Assembly (NCBI RefSeq): GCF_003367705.1
Contig: NZ_CP031425.1
Span: 186,001-250,000 of the forward strand
Direction of reading: 5' to 3'
DNA length: 64,000 nt
Source: Microbacterium foliorum
GTDB lineage: Bacteria; Actinomycetota; Actinomycetes; Actinomycetales; Microbacteriaceae
Below the pieces are notes generated by a model, which worked only from the letters and a program-made list of their open reading frames with translations, did no database searches and was not told where the DNA came from. Shown piece after piece: positions 43,046 to 52,983 of this stretch. Position 1 is the stretch's first letter, and each line of letters opens with the position of its first letter. The position numbers and the translations under genes are program-made.

Positions 43046-43215
43046 GGCGTTTCGTCTCGCTGCGCTCGCTCAACGGGCGGGGTTAGCGCTCCGCGCTCAA
43101 CGGGCGGGCGGGGTTGGCGTTTCGTCTCGCTTCGCTCGCTCAACGGACGGGGGTTGCGCTCCGCGCGCAGTGGGCGAGTGTGAAGTGGATCGCTCAACGG
43201 ACGGGGGAGTGGATC
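43046..43215. repeat. 3'-end dispersed repeat, two full copies plus partials
   Basis: Full copies read in the opposite orientation to the earlier blocks: CGTTTCGTCTCGCTGCGCTC at 43048 and CGTTTCGTCTCGCTTCGCTC at 43118, each followed by GCTCAACGGGCGG or ACGG. Partial GCTCAACGGRCGGG pieces continue to about 43215. The first copy begins directly at the lipoprotein stop. Confidence 0.85.
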
Positions 43216-43257
43216 GCCCAACGGGCGGTCCGTCGCCGGCCACGGCATGCTGGGTAC

Positions 43258-43836
43258 ATGGAGAGCTTTGTGCAACTCGGGGACGGTCTCGCGATCGTCG
43301 AGGAGGTGGGCCGGTTCCGGCGTGGAGAACGGCGCGGAGAAGACGGACGGATCCGTATCGACGTAGAGTGGCGCGAGATCAGTCCGTGGGCAGTCGAGAA
43401 CGGCCTGCTGACCATCTTCCCACTCGCGCGTTCCGACGGCTCCGACGACGCGGAGGAGAAGATGACCGCGCTCCATCGATCACTCGAGATGGACTTCGTG
43501 CACTACTTCGGCGGCGGCGGATTCCACGCCGAATCACCTCTCGACCCCGACGACGGGTATGGCGCGAGGCTGAGCCGCGACCCGCGGATCACCCTTCCGC
43601 GCGCTGTGTGGAGGGTCAGCGACTACGCCTTCACGCTCGTGCGTGCCGCCGATCCGCAGGCCGCGGGCGCGACGACGCTCTCCCTGCATATGTTCCCGGC
43701 CGACTGGCGATGGCCAGACCGGACCAACGCGAACACGAAGCGCGCCGCGTCACGACGGCGTCGTATGGCGAAGCAGGTGCAGGAGGTCGAGATCGACTGG
43801 ACGTGGCCGGTGGGCGCGGACGGGAGCGGTGCATGA
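43258..43836 (+). CDS. Unknown protein, first of a coupled pair
   Basis: A 192-residue soluble protein not recognised. It has strand-like segments at the start (FVQLGDGLAIVEEVGRF) and in the middle (YAFTLVRAADP), and an arginine-rich stretch near the end (TKRAASRRRRMAKQVQEVEI). The ATG at 43258 is chosen because earlier starts would translate the dispersed repeats. The gene overlaps the next one by ATGA, so they act together. No signal peptide or membrane segment is seen. Confidence 0.6.
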   Translation: MESFVQLGDGLAIVEEVGRFRRGERRGEDGRIRIDVEWREISPWAVENGLLTIFPLARSDGSDDAEEKMTALHRSLEMDFVHYFGGGGFHAESPLDPDDGYGARLSRDPRITLPRAVWRVSDYAFTLVRAADPQAAGATTLSLHMFPADWRWPDRTNANTKRAASRRRRMAKQVQEVEIDWTWPVGADGSGA

Positions 43837-44660
43837 TCGAACTCCGAGTCGACCGCGACAGCGTCGCCATGGGCGACGACGTCGTCTCGCACGCAGGGAC
43901 GTTGTCCGTTCCCCATGGCACGATGCTCAGCGCGGCCATCGAGAAGAGCTCGCCCGAGATCAGAGCGGAAGGCTGGTCGTGGGTGGTCGTGGTCGATGGT
44001 GAGGTGGCCGCCGTGTGGTCTGTCGATCACGGCGTGCGGATGCTCGTGACTGACCGCGCGCTCGACCACGGGCCCGCCGACATCTACTTCCGGTACTTCG
44101 TGCAGATCGATCCGGCATGGCTGTTCGACCGTCTCGCGCAGGGCGCTCCCGCGCACCGCTACGACCTCGAAGCGGAGTACGCACCGATCGCGCGCGAGAA
44201 GTACGCCACCGAACTCCGGCGCCGCGAGCGGGAAATCGCGGCGAAGCTGCTGAGCGCCGAGAGCATCGCGGCCATCGAGAGCTACGGCGCCCAGGTCACC
44301 CTGCACGTCGACATCGCCTGCACCTTCACGTACCGCGGCGACACCTGGACGGTGCGCCGCGCGGACACCATGCTCCAGGTCTTCGTCGGCCCAGGCGGTC
44401 CGCGCGCGTCGATCCGTCCGCACGCGCTCGGCGAAGCATGGCTCGTCGGGATGCTGGGAGCTGCCGCTCGCGCCGCCGCAGGCCGCCCCGAGCTGCCGGA
44501 CGCGGAAGTGCTCCCCGGCCTGGACCTCACGCAGCGCGGCGGGAGATGGACGTCTCAGGGGGCGACCGTCGTGCAGGTCACCTCCGACCTTGCGGCGCGC
44601 GTCGCCGAGCTCGTTTATGGGCGGTCGCTCGCCGAGGTTCGGGCGGTGTTCGAGGGGTGA
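43833..44660 (+). CDS. Unknown protein, second of a coupled pair
   Basis: A 275-residue soluble protein not recognised. Beta-rich N-terminus (WSWVVVVDGEVAAVWSVD), a central helix with many arginines (KYATELRRREREIAAKLL), and an alanine-rich C-terminal helix with VGMLGAAARAAAGRPELPD. No catalytic motif is evident. It starts inside the stop of the preceding gene and ends just before the next repeat block. Confidence 0.6.
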   Translation: MIELRVDRDSVAMGDDVVSHAGTLSVPHGTMLSAAIEKSSPEIRAEGWSWVVVVDGEVAAVWSVDHGVRMLVTDRALDHGPADIYFRYFVQIDPAWLFDRLAQGAPAHRYDLEAEYAPIAREKYATELRRREREIAAKLLSAESIAAIESYGAQVTLHVDIACTFTYRGDTWTVRRADTMLQVFVGPGGPRASIRPHALGEAWLVGMLGAAARAAAGRPELPDAEVLPGLDLTQRGGRWTSQGATVVQVTSDLAARVAELVYGRSLAEVRAVFEG

Positions 44661-44683
44661 GGGCGTTGGCGCTGGATCAGCTG

Positions 44684-44830
44684 GGGCGCGTTTCGTCTCG
44701 CTTCGCTCGCTCAACGGACGGGGTGGCGCTTCGCTCGGTTGACGGGCGGGGCTCTGTTGAGGACGGAGCGCGTTTCGTCTCGCTTCGCTCGCTCAACGGG
44801 CGGGGGTGAGGGCGGCGCTCAACGGGCGGG
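44684..44830. repeat. 3'-end dispersed repeat block
   Basis: Full copies at 44686-44721 and 44769-44803, with CGCTTCGCTCGGTTGACGGG and other partial pieces between. The block separates two convergent genes. Its last copy supplies the final codons and the TGA stop (from CCCGCCCGTTGA on the minus strand) of the metallophosphoesterase gene. Confidence 0.85.
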
Positions 44831-45712
44831 GGCGGGGGAGCGCCAGGAGATGCCGCGGTGGGCGATCCGCCGCCCGGCCTCGTCCGCCGCGACCGGCTCG
44901 CCGACGTCCGCGCCGACCTCGAGGCCGACGACCGAGTGCACGATCGTTCCGTCGTAGACGTGCACGAGGTTGTAGCCCTGTGCAGCATCCTGCCCTCGGG
45001 TGGCACCGACGGGCTGAGCAAGATCCTGGCCGTACGCGCTCGATGAAGCCGCCGCCACCGGGATCCCGGCGAACGTGCCGAATGACGGGTGGTGCACGTG
45101 GCCCGAGAGGATCCCGCGCACATCCGAACCACGCAGAACCTCGGCCAACGCGACCTGCTCGCGCAGCTCGACCGTGACCGCGAGGTCGAGCACCGTCGGC
45201 AGCGGCGGGTGATGGATCAGCAGCAGCGAACCCTCCGGCGCTGGTCTCGACAGCTCCGCGGCCAGCCACGCCCGCTGCGTCGCATCCACTCGGCCCCAGT
45301 GCTCCCCGGGAACCGTCGAATCCAGCACGATGACCCGCATCCCCCCGAACCATCGCACCTCGATCACGGCATCCGACGGCCTGCCCGCAAGCCCCAGCTC
45401 CGCCCGCATCGCCGCACGCTCGTCGTGGTTGCCCATGGCCCACACGACCTCGCAGCCCAGCGCCTCTACCGCCGGCTCGACCATCTCCCGCAACCGCCGA
45501 TACGACGACGCATCGCCCCGATCGGCGAGATCGCCGGTGAACAGCAACGCATCCGGCCGCAACCCCGAAGACACCAACCGGTCCAGCACAGAAGCGAGGT
45601 TCGCATCGGCATCCGCCCCGCTGCCGTAGAGCGGCGAGCGTTCACCGGGAAGGTGCGTATCGGAGATGTGCACAAAGGTGTGCGATGGGCGAGAGTGTTC
45701 GGTGAGGATCAT
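44819..45712 (-). CDS. Metallophosphoesterase (CpdA-like phosphodiesterase)
   Basis: A 297-residue calcineurin-type phosphoesterase with two metal ions. Motifs in order: HISDTHL, FTGDLADRGD, MGNHDERA, LIHHPPLP, and LSGHVHHPSFG. It resembles CpdA cyclic-AMP and UgpQ-like glycerophosphodiesterases. It is the last gene of the ABC importer/LacI unit, 36 bases after lacI, so it likely acts on the imported phosphorylated compound. The C-terminal PAPAR and the stop come from a dispersed repeat. Confidence 0.88.
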   Translation of the reverse strand: MILTEHSRPSHTFVHISDTHLPGERSPLYGSGADADANLASVLDRLVSSGLRPDALLFTGDLADRGDASSYRRLREMVEPAVEALGCEVVWAMGNHDERAAMRAELGLAGRPSDAVIEVRWFGGMRVIVLDSTVPGEHWGRVDATQRAWLAAELSRPAPEGSLLLIHHPPLPTVLDLAVTVELREQVALAEVLRGSDVRGILSGHVHHPSFGTFAGIPVAAASSSAYGQDLAQPVGATRGQDAAQGYNLVHVYDGTIVHSVVGLEVGADVGEPVAADEAGRRIAHRGISWRSPAPAR

Positions 45713-45748
45713 TTCTCTTCCAGTGAGACGGCGTACAGATACAGAAAG

Positions 45749-46810
45749 TCAGACGGCCGCGGCCGTCGTGCCGGGCACCAGCGTTCCGACGAACGCCTGC
45801 CTGACGGTGGATTCAGAATCGGAGTCGGAATCGGAATCAGCATCGGGACTCAGCAGCCGCTGCATCGTCTCCACGGCCGCAGCGGCAACGGCTTCGACCG
45901 GAATGCGCAGCGTGGTCAGCCCCAGCAGGTCGGCACCGGGAAGGATGCCGTCGCACCCCGTGACGCTCACATCGCCGGGCACCGACAGCCCCGCAGCACG
46001 CGACGCGCGCATGACCGCGAGCTGGCGATAGTCCGACGCACACATCACGGCCGTGGCGCCATCGCGCACGGCGGCCAGCGCCTCGTCGACCCCCTCGGTC
46101 GGGGCGGCGCCCGCAGACAGCAGCGTGACCGACGCCCCGCCGGCGACCAATGTCTCGCGCATCGCCGACGCCCGTAGATGCTCGGCGAACGACACATCAG
46201 AAGCGCCCGAGAGCACGACCACGTTCCGGTGCCCGAGCGACAGGACATGAGAAGCCAGCATCGTTCCATGCGAGGGATCGTCGTAGTGCGCGGTATGGAT
46301 CCCCGTCGCCGTCTCGACCCGACCCGCGCGCACGATCGGCACCTGGTCGGCGAACGGCTCGAGCTGCGCGGCCGTGATGCCACCGGTCGCGACGATGAGC
46401 CCCGCCACGCGCATGCCGAGCAGCCGGTGCAGCGCATTGACCTGCTCGGCTCCCTGCTCGTCGGCGCCGATCGTCACGGTCACGAGATCGAGTCCGCGCC
46501 GGTGCGCCTCGTCCTGCAGCCGCGAGAACAGCAGCCCATACGCGGGGTTGCTCGCATCGCGCAGCATCAGCCCGACGGTGCCGGTGCGCCCGGCGGCGAG
46601 CTCGGCGGCCATCGTGTTGCGCACGTATCCGAGGCGCTCGGCCTCGGCGAGGATCCGCTCCTGCGTCTCGGGAGCGAAGCGCCCCTCGCCCTTCAGCGCC
46701 CTGGTCGCGGTCGCCCGGGAGACCCCGGCCGCCGCGGCCACATCACTGACCGTGACGCGCAGCCCCGGCCCGCCAGGCTCCGAAGACAGAGACGACGACG
46801 ACGAACTCAC
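45749..46810 (-). CDS. LacI-family regulator of ABC importer operon
   Basis: A 353-residue repressor. After a serine run, the helix-turn-helix VTVSDVAAAAGVSRATATRA is followed by the hinge RNTMAAELAAGRTGTVGLML. The periplasmic-binding-like ligand domain spans residues about 80-340 (GLIVATGGITAAQLEP, HVLSLGHRNVVVLSG, VMCASDYRQL, VSVTGCDGI). The C-terminal SDSDSDSDSES run is unusual. GTG at 46810 overlaps the permease stop (GTGA). It probably senses the imported substrate. Confidence 0.88.
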   Translation of the reverse strand: MSSSSSSLSSEPGGPGLRVTVSDVAAAAGVSRATATRALKGEGRFAPETQERILAEAERLGYVRNTMAAELAAGRTGTVGLMLRDASNPAYGLLFSRLQDEAHRRGLDLVTVTIGADEQGAEQVNALHRLLGMRVAGLIVATGGITAAQLEPFADQVPIVRAGRVETATGIHTAHYDDPSHGTMLASHVLSLGHRNVVVLSGASDVSFAEHLRASAMRETLVAGGASVTLLSAGAAPTEGVDEALAAVRDGATAVMCASDYRQLAVMRASRAAGLSVPGDVSVTGCDGILPGADLLGLTTLRIPVEAVAAAAVETMQRLLSPDADSDSDSDSESTVRQAFVGTLVPGTTAAAV

Positions 46811-48708
46811 GCGCGCGCCTTCTTCGTCGCGCGAACCTTGCGGGGCGCTCCTGCGCGCGAACCTCGTCCATACACGAGATACATGGTGACACCCATGATG
46901 ATCATCAGCAGCACTGTATAGACGAACGTGATCGGCATCGCGTCGAGATTGTTCTCGCCGCGCGTGCTCTCTTGAATCGCCACACCGAGCGGCTTGAACA
47001 GCGGGTGGTAGAGGAAGATCGCCGCGTCGTAGTCGTCGAGCAGGCTGTTGAAGTTCAGCGCCGTGATCGCTGCCGCGGTCGGCAGCACCAGCGGGATCAG
47101 CACCCGGCGGAACGTCGTCAACGACTTCGCCCCGAGGATGCGCGAGGCGTCTTCGAGCGAGTCGGGCACCGACGCGAACCCGGCCTTGAGCAGGCGCAGC
47201 GTGAACGGGATCTTCACGCAGATGTACGCGACGAGCAGCAGGATCGGCGTGCCGGTGAGCACGATGCCGCCCACGATCGCCCGCGGCTCGTCGAAGGCGG
47301 TCACGAGGGCGAGCGCGATCAGCACGATCGGCAGGATCCACGGGATGTGCAGCACGTACTCGATCGCGGTGGTCAGCAGGTTGCGGTGCTTCTGCAGCAT
47401 CCGCGCCACGAACAGCAGACCGCCGACCACGATGAGCGAGGCGAGCGCGCTGTAGACCACGCTGACGATGAACGGACGGATCGCCTCGGCGCTCGAGAAC
47501 ACGGTGATGTAGTTGTCGAGCGTGAAGCTGTCGAGGGTGATGGACCCGGCGAGGATGCTGCGCGCATCGACGAACGAGAAGATCACGATCAGCACGACCG
47601 GGATCAGGTAGATCACCCACAGCAGGTACGCGATGACGTGCACCACGCTGTTCGCGAACGGGTTGCGGATCTTCTGCTTCTGGATCGGCGTCGCCACCTT
47701 CGCGACCGAGAAGTACACGCCCGACTTCTCGAAGCGGTTCATGATCGCCAGCAGGATGATCGTCGCGATGCCGAGCACGATCGCCAGCAGAGCCGCGATG
47801 TCACGCGTGATAGGGCTGCGCGAGAGGTCGATGATCAGCGGCGCGACGGTCTGGAAGTCGGGTCCGCCGAGCACGAGCGGAGCGGTCAGCGCCCCGAGCC
47901 CGATGAGGAACGTGAGCACCGTGACCGCGAAGAGCATCGGCTTCATCACCGGCAGCACGATGCGGCGCAGGATCGTCCAGGTCGAGGCGCCCATGAGCTT
48001 GGCGGCCTCGATCGACGCGTAGTCGACCTTGCCGAGCGACGAGGAGAGGAACAGCATGTGGTTCGTCGTGGTCGCGAACGTCATCACGAAGACCACGGCG
48101 AAGTACCCCGAGAACCAGTCGCGGTCCATGTCGGGCCAGACGTTGACCATCATGTTCGTGAAGAACCCGAACCGGCCGTAGATGAAGTTGTATCCGGCGG
48201 CCAGCACGATGCCGCCGTAGATGAGCGTCGTGGCGTAGCCGAGCCAGAGGATCTTCGCGCCGCGCACCTGGAAGTACTTCGTCACCAGCACGATGAACAC
48301 ACCGACCACGTTCACGGTGATCGACAGGGTGATCGCGAGCAGGAAGCTGTTGCCGAGCGTCTTCAGCGCACGCTCGCTGCCGAACAGCTTCTCGACGGCG
48401 CGGATGCTGAACTGCCCGTCGGGGAAGAACGTGACCCCGAGCAGGGCGGCGTTCGGCAGTACGAGGAACGCGGCGGCGAACCAGATCACGATGATGCCCG
48501 TGATCCACGCGAGCGGGGAGCGCAGCATCGCCGTCACGCTGCCGGGACGTCCGCGCTTGCGGGGCCGCGGTCCCGCCGTCTGACCCTCGACGACCGCGTG
48601 GGTCGTCAGGGAGCCGGCATCTCCGGTCACGGCTGCGGAGGGCGGGACCGCGGGGTCTGTGTGGTTGTGAGAGCTCGTGGGGTTCTGGGGCTTCTGCGCA
48701 TCCGACAT
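46807..48708 (-). CDS. Fused two-domain ABC importer permease
   Basis: A 633-residue inner-membrane permease made of two BPD-type halves, each with about six segments, as in iron(III), thiamine and 2-aminoethylphosphonate importers. The first half has the EAA loop EAAKLMGASTWTILRRIVLP near residue 255; the second has EDASRILGAKSLTTFRRVLI near 545. The N-terminus is a 50-residue polar stretch. It starts one base after the ATPase stop. Confidence 0.9.
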   Translation of the reverse strand: MSDAQKPQNPTSSHNHTDPAVPPSAAVTGDAGSLTTHAVVEGQTAGPRPRKRGRPGSVTAMLRSPLAWITGIIVIWFAAAFLVLPNAALLGVTFFPDGQFSIRAVEKLFGSERALKTLGNSFLLAITLSITVNVVGVFIVLVTKYFQVRGAKILWLGYATTLIYGGIVLAAGYNFIYGRFGFFTNMMVNVWPDMDRDWFSGYFAVVFVMTFATTTNHMLFLSSSLGKVDYASIEAAKLMGASTWTILRRIVLPVMKPMLFAVTVLTFLIGLGALTAPLVLGGPDFQTVAPLIIDLSRSPITRDIAALLAIVLGIATIILLAIMNRFEKSGVYFSVAKVATPIQKQKIRNPFANSVVHVIAYLLWVIYLIPVVLIVIFSFVDARSILAGSITLDSFTLDNYITVFSSAEAIRPFIVSVVYSALASLIVVGGLLFVARMLQKHRNLLTTAIEYVLHIPWILPIVLIALALVTAFDEPRAIVGGIVLTGTPILLLVAYICVKIPFTLRLLKAGFASVPDSLEDASRILGAKSLTTFRRVLIPLVLPTAAAITALNFNSLLDDYDAAIFLYHPLFKPLGVAIQESTRGENNLDAMPITFVYTVLLMIIMGVTMYLVYGRGSRAGAPRKVRATKKARA

Positions 48709-48709
48709 G

Positions 48710-49726
<1,017 letters not shown>

Positions 49727-49768
49727 GTGTGTTTTCCGGTCGTGTTCGTGATTCTCGGAGGCTGTCGC

Positions 49769-50845
49769 TCAGCCGATGTACTCGAGCGTGACCTTCTCGA
49801 CCCACGCGCCGAGGTTCTCGCTCACGAAGCCGAAGTCGATGTCCTGACGGTCGAGGGTGCCCATGAGCTCGACGACCTCGGGGTTGGCCTTGTCGACCGC
49901 GCCCTCGTTGACGGGCATCGAGTTGAACTCGGTGGCGAACTCGCCCTGCACCTCGGCGCTGCCGAACCAGTCGATGAACTCCTGAGCCTTCTCCTCGTTG
50001 CCGGATCCGTTGATCTGCGCGATCTGCTCGGTGACGTACGGCACGCCGTAGTCGGGAACGATCATGCCGGTCTTCGTGCCGTACTCCTCGTCGCGGGCTG
50101 CGATGCCGCTCGACGGGATCACGCCGTAGTCGATCTCGTCACGCGTGATGCGGGCGTAGAGGTCGGTGCCCTCGACCGCGGGCGAGCCGTTCTCGTAGTA
50201 CGACTTCACCAGATCCCAGCCCTCGTCGCTGACGCCGAGGTCGCCGTCTTCGTCGAGGTGACGCGAAAGGATGCTGGCGAGCACGAGCTGCGGGGTCGCC
50301 TGGCCGAGTGCCGGGTTGACCTCGTAGCGGCCCGCGTACTTCTCGTCGGTCCAGAGGTCCTCCTCGTCGGAGGGGGCGTCGGTGATCTTGTTCTCGTCGT
50401 AGACGGTGACGATGGCCTGCTCGACGAGGGGCCAGAAGACGCCGTCGGCCGGGTCGCCCGCGTCGGCGGGGACCTCACCGCTCCACTTCGGCTCGTAGGC
50501 GGTGATCGCCTCTTCGGACTTGAGCTGCTCGAAGAACATGTTGTTCAGACCGAACACGACATCGCCGACGGGGTTGTTCTTCTCGGCGATGATGCGGTTG
50601 GTGAGGTCGGCGCCGCCGAGGCCCACGATCTCGATGTCGATGCCGGCATCCGCGGCCTTCTCGGTGATCCACTCGCCGCGGCCGTCGCTGTTGGAGTTCG
50701 TGTAGACGATGAGCGTCGCATCCGATCCGCCATCGCCCGAGCCGCCTTCGGCGTCGGTGCTGCCGCCCGCGCATCCGGTCAGGGTCACGGCCGCCACCGC
50801 AGCGATTCCCAGCAGAGACCAGCGCTTCTTTCGGATGTCGACCAT
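49769..50845 (-). CDS. ABC importer substrate-binding lipoprotein
   Basis: A 358-residue extracellular binding protein. The signal ends in the lipobox VTLTGC. It belongs to the family 1/6 type with LIVYTNSNSDGRGEWITEKA at the start of the mature domain, then VVFGLNNMFFEQLKSEEAI, and YGVIPSSGIAARDEEYG. This matches iron(III)- and aminoethylphosphonate-type binding proteins. GAAAGGG lies before the ATG. It heads the operon with ATPase, permease, LacI and phosphoesterase. The adjoining phosphoesterase suggests an organophosphorus substrate, but this is inference. Confidence 0.9.
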   Translation of the reverse strand: MVDIRKKRWSLLGIAAVAAVTLTGCAGGSTDAEGGSGDGGSDATLIVYTNSNSDGRGEWITEKAADAGIDIEIVGLGGADLTNRIIAEKNNPVGDVVFGLNNMFFEQLKSEEAITAYEPKWSGEVPADAGDPADGVFWPLVEQAIVTVYDENKITDAPSDEEDLWTDEKYAGRYEVNPALGQATPQLVLASILSRHLDEDGDLGVSDEGWDLVKSYYENGSPAVEGTDLYARITRDEIDYGVIPSSGIAARDEEYGTKTGMIVPDYGVPYVTEQIAQINGSGNEEKAQEFIDWFGSAEVQGEFATEFNSMPVNEGAVDKANPEVVELMGTLDRQDIDFGFVSENLGAWVEKVTLEYIG

Positions 50846-51108
50846 GGTCGCCCTTTCTCGTCATCGAGGTATGTCTGGAACGACTTTACCCCGGCATTGT
50901 GCGGTTCTTACAACAGTTCGGCTTTTTCTTAGCCGCGTTCGCGCGACCGCACTCAAGATAGGTCGTCAAAGTGAACAGACGAGCGCGTGAAGGTGAACAG
51001 TTCCGGGCCGCACCTGCCGCGTGCGTGGGTGGAGGTATGCCGGAGTACTGCGTCTCGCGACAGCGCGTCCGCTACGTCGACGGGCTCACGGGTGGATACC
51101 GTCGTCCC

Positions 51109-51627
51109 GTGCAACTCGGATCTCTCGCAGATGTCATCACCGCCCTCACCGCAATCGGTGCGCTCGTCGCAGCGATCCTCGGCGCCAAGCACGCGGGGCG
51201 GCTGTTCGCCGTCGAAGCGAAGCGCGACGAGAGCTCTGCCGCTCGAGAGAGGCAGACCCAGGCCAGCCAGGTCTTCGCGTGGGTTGCCTCGCGCATCGTC
51301 GACGACGAGGCGAAGGCATACGGCGCCGTCGTCGTGAACTCCTCGCAGCAGGCGATCTACGACGTCACGGTGAGAGTGACCGGTGCGAGCGGGGCCGAGC
51401 GCCGTCCGATCGAGCTGACGATCCTACCTCCGGGGGCGTACTACCTCGAAGAGAGTTCCGAGGCGTACGCCTGGGAGTTCGCGTCGAGACTCCGCTCGTT
51501 CGACGAAGAGATCCGGCCTGTGACGAAGTCGAAGAAGCGCACCATCGCCGGCATGCGGTTCCGTGACAGCTCGAACCTCACCTGGATGCGCGACGGGACC
51601 GGCACTCTGTCGGCGTCAGCGAGGTGA
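51109..51627 (+). CDS. Small membrane-anchored protein, unknown
   Basis: A 172-residue protein. One N-terminal membrane segment (ADVITALTAIGALVAAILGA) is followed by a short charged coil (FAVEAKRDESSAARERQTQA) and a strand-rich cytosolic part with YGAVVVNSSQQAIYDVTVRV. Similar small proteins are common in actinobacteria; the function is unknown. The GTG at 51109 is chosen because it puts the membrane segment at the start; the frame is open further upstream without support. Confidence 0.6.
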   Translation: MQLGSLADVITALTAIGALVAAILGAKHAGRLFAVEAKRDESSAARERQTQASQVFAWVASRIVDDEAKAYGAVVVNSSQQAIYDVTVRVTGASGAERRPIELTILPPGAYYLEESSEAYAWEFASRLRSFDEEIRPVTKSKKRTIAGMRFRDSSNLTWMRDGTGTLSASAR

Positions 51628-51685
51628 GCGTGCGGAGAACAGTGCGTATTCTCGCGCAATCCGCGACCCGGAGCACGGGACTGTC

Positions 51686-52378
51686 ATGATTGACGCCATG
51701 ACCACTTCGATGCTCGACAGGGCGATCTATTCCTACTCGGATGTCGATCGTCTCGTCGGTCTGCACGGGGGGACCGCTCGACGCTGGCTCGACGGGTACA
51801 CCAGGGCGGGGAAGTTCTACGAGCCGATCCTTCGTGAAGCCTCGACAGGAGCCGAGGTCGTCACCTGGGGCGAGATGGTCGAAGCCCGACTCCTCGCCGA
51901 GTTCCGAAGCCGCGACGTCACTGTTCAGAAACTGCGTCCCGCGATCGAACAGCTTCGAGAGCGGTTCGGCCGTTACCCACTCGCGCTCGCGCAGCCGTTC
52001 CTCGAAGTCGAAGGGCGAGAGCTCGTGCAGATCGTTCAGGAACAGGTCGGGCTGGACCGATCCCTCCAACTCGTCGTCGTGCGCAACGGGCAGAGCATGC
52101 TCACCGCAGCGACCGAACGATTCAGCGACGCTGTGCAGTACGTGGACGGCGCCGCAGGCAGCATCCGACCCGACCCGCGCACTCCGTTCGTGGTCATGGA
52201 TCCGGCGCGTACCTTCGGCCAGCCTGCGGTGCGCAACGTGCGCACGGAGATCCTCGCCGGAGATTACAAGGCAGGCAGCTCGCGCGACGAGCTCGCCGAC
52301 CTCTACGACCTGACTCTCGACCAGGTCGACGAAGCATTGCGCTTCGAACTCATCGTCGGCAGCGACCGAGCAGCCTGA
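51686..52378 (+). CDS. DUF433-type antitoxin with HTH
   Basis: A 230-residue DNA-binding antitoxin. The N-terminal MerR-like helix-turn-helix is YSYSDVDRLVGLHGGTARRW; the C-terminus is DUF433 (VRNVRTEILAGDYKAGSSRD, LADLYDLTLDQVDEALRFEL). Such proteins pair with PIN-like toxins. The ATG at 51686 is preferred, with 51698 possible; a TATTCT box lies about 40 bases upstream. The toxin ATG overlaps its stop (TGATG). Confidence 0.82.
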   Translation: MIDAMTTSMLDRAIYSYSDVDRLVGLHGGTARRWLDGYTRAGKFYEPILREASTGAEVVTWGEMVEARLLAEFRSRDVTVQKLRPAIEQLRERFGRYPLALAQPFLEVEGRELVQIVQEQVGLDRSLQLVVVRNGQSMLTAATERFSDAVQYVDGAAGSIRPDPRTPFVVMDPARTFGQPAVRNVRTEILAGDYKAGSSRDELADLYDLTLDQVDEALRFELIVGSDRAA

Positions 52379-52794
52379 TGACTCCGTTCTCGCCGGTGTA
52401 TTTCGCGGACGAGAACACGCTGGGTTTGGCGAAGGTGCTTCGGCGTTCCGGGCGCAAGGACTTTCTGTCTCCCGGGCATCCGGATCTGCCTGAAGTGCCG
52501 CTCGGTTCTCTCGATCTCGAGTGGATGCCGATCGTCGGTGCCCTGGGATTCATCGTCGTGACACGTGACAGACGCATCCGCACTCGGCCCGCCGAGTTGG
52601 CGGCCTACCGCGAGCATGGAATCCGTTCTGTGTGGATAGGCGCCAAGCAAGACATGCGACCGGACGAGCAGGCTGCTCTGTTCCTGCGGCATGAAGAGCG
52701 GATCGTCCGGGAGATCATCAAACGAGGAGCCGGGCCGTGGGCGCTTTCACTGAACGTGACAGGGCCACGCCCGATGCGCCTCGGTGAGGCTTGA
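52378..52794 (+). CDS. PIN-like toxin (DUF5615/VapC45-like)
   Basis: A 138-residue predicted ribonuclease. The acidic active-site set can be read as YFADENTLGLAKVL (first Asp/Glu), then FIVVTRDRRIRTRPAELAAY with TRD and the conserved arginines. The C-terminal helix is AALFLRHEERIVREIIKRGA. Together with the coupled DUF433 gene this is a type II toxin-antitoxin module. Confidence 0.82.
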   Translation: MTPFSPVYFADENTLGLAKVLRRSGRKDFLSPGHPDLPEVPLGSLDLEWMPIVGALGFIVVTRDRRIRTRPAELAAYREHGIRSVWIGAKQDMRPDEQAALFLRHEERIVREIIKRGAGPWALSLNVTGPRPMRLGEA

Positions 52795-52910
52795 TCTACC
52801 CCAGGTCAGAGGCGAAACTCAGTCACAGATCCGCATCTCCCCACGTGACGATCCTGTTACAAGATCGCCACTCCCTGCGATCCTCGGCTAGAAAAGTCTG
52901 ACCAGTACAG

Positions 52911-52940
52911 TTGTACATTGCACTGTCATGGGGTTCTATA
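52911..52940 (+). promoter_or_regulatory. Putative promoter of the peptide importer operon
   Basis: TTGTAC (52911-52916) and TCTATA (52935-52940) are spaced 18 bases, a good match to a housekeeping promoter, and end 43 bases before the GTG of the binding protein. The region is distinctly AT-richer than its surroundings. Confidence 0.5.
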
Positions 52941-52983
52941 GAAACCATTCGCAATGGCGCTAACGACAGAAAGGTCTGGTCCT

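Noticed and set aside
43114..43257. N-terminal extension of the gene at 43258
   Set aside because: The extension would translate the dispersed repeats; the ATG at 43258 gives a normal protein start.
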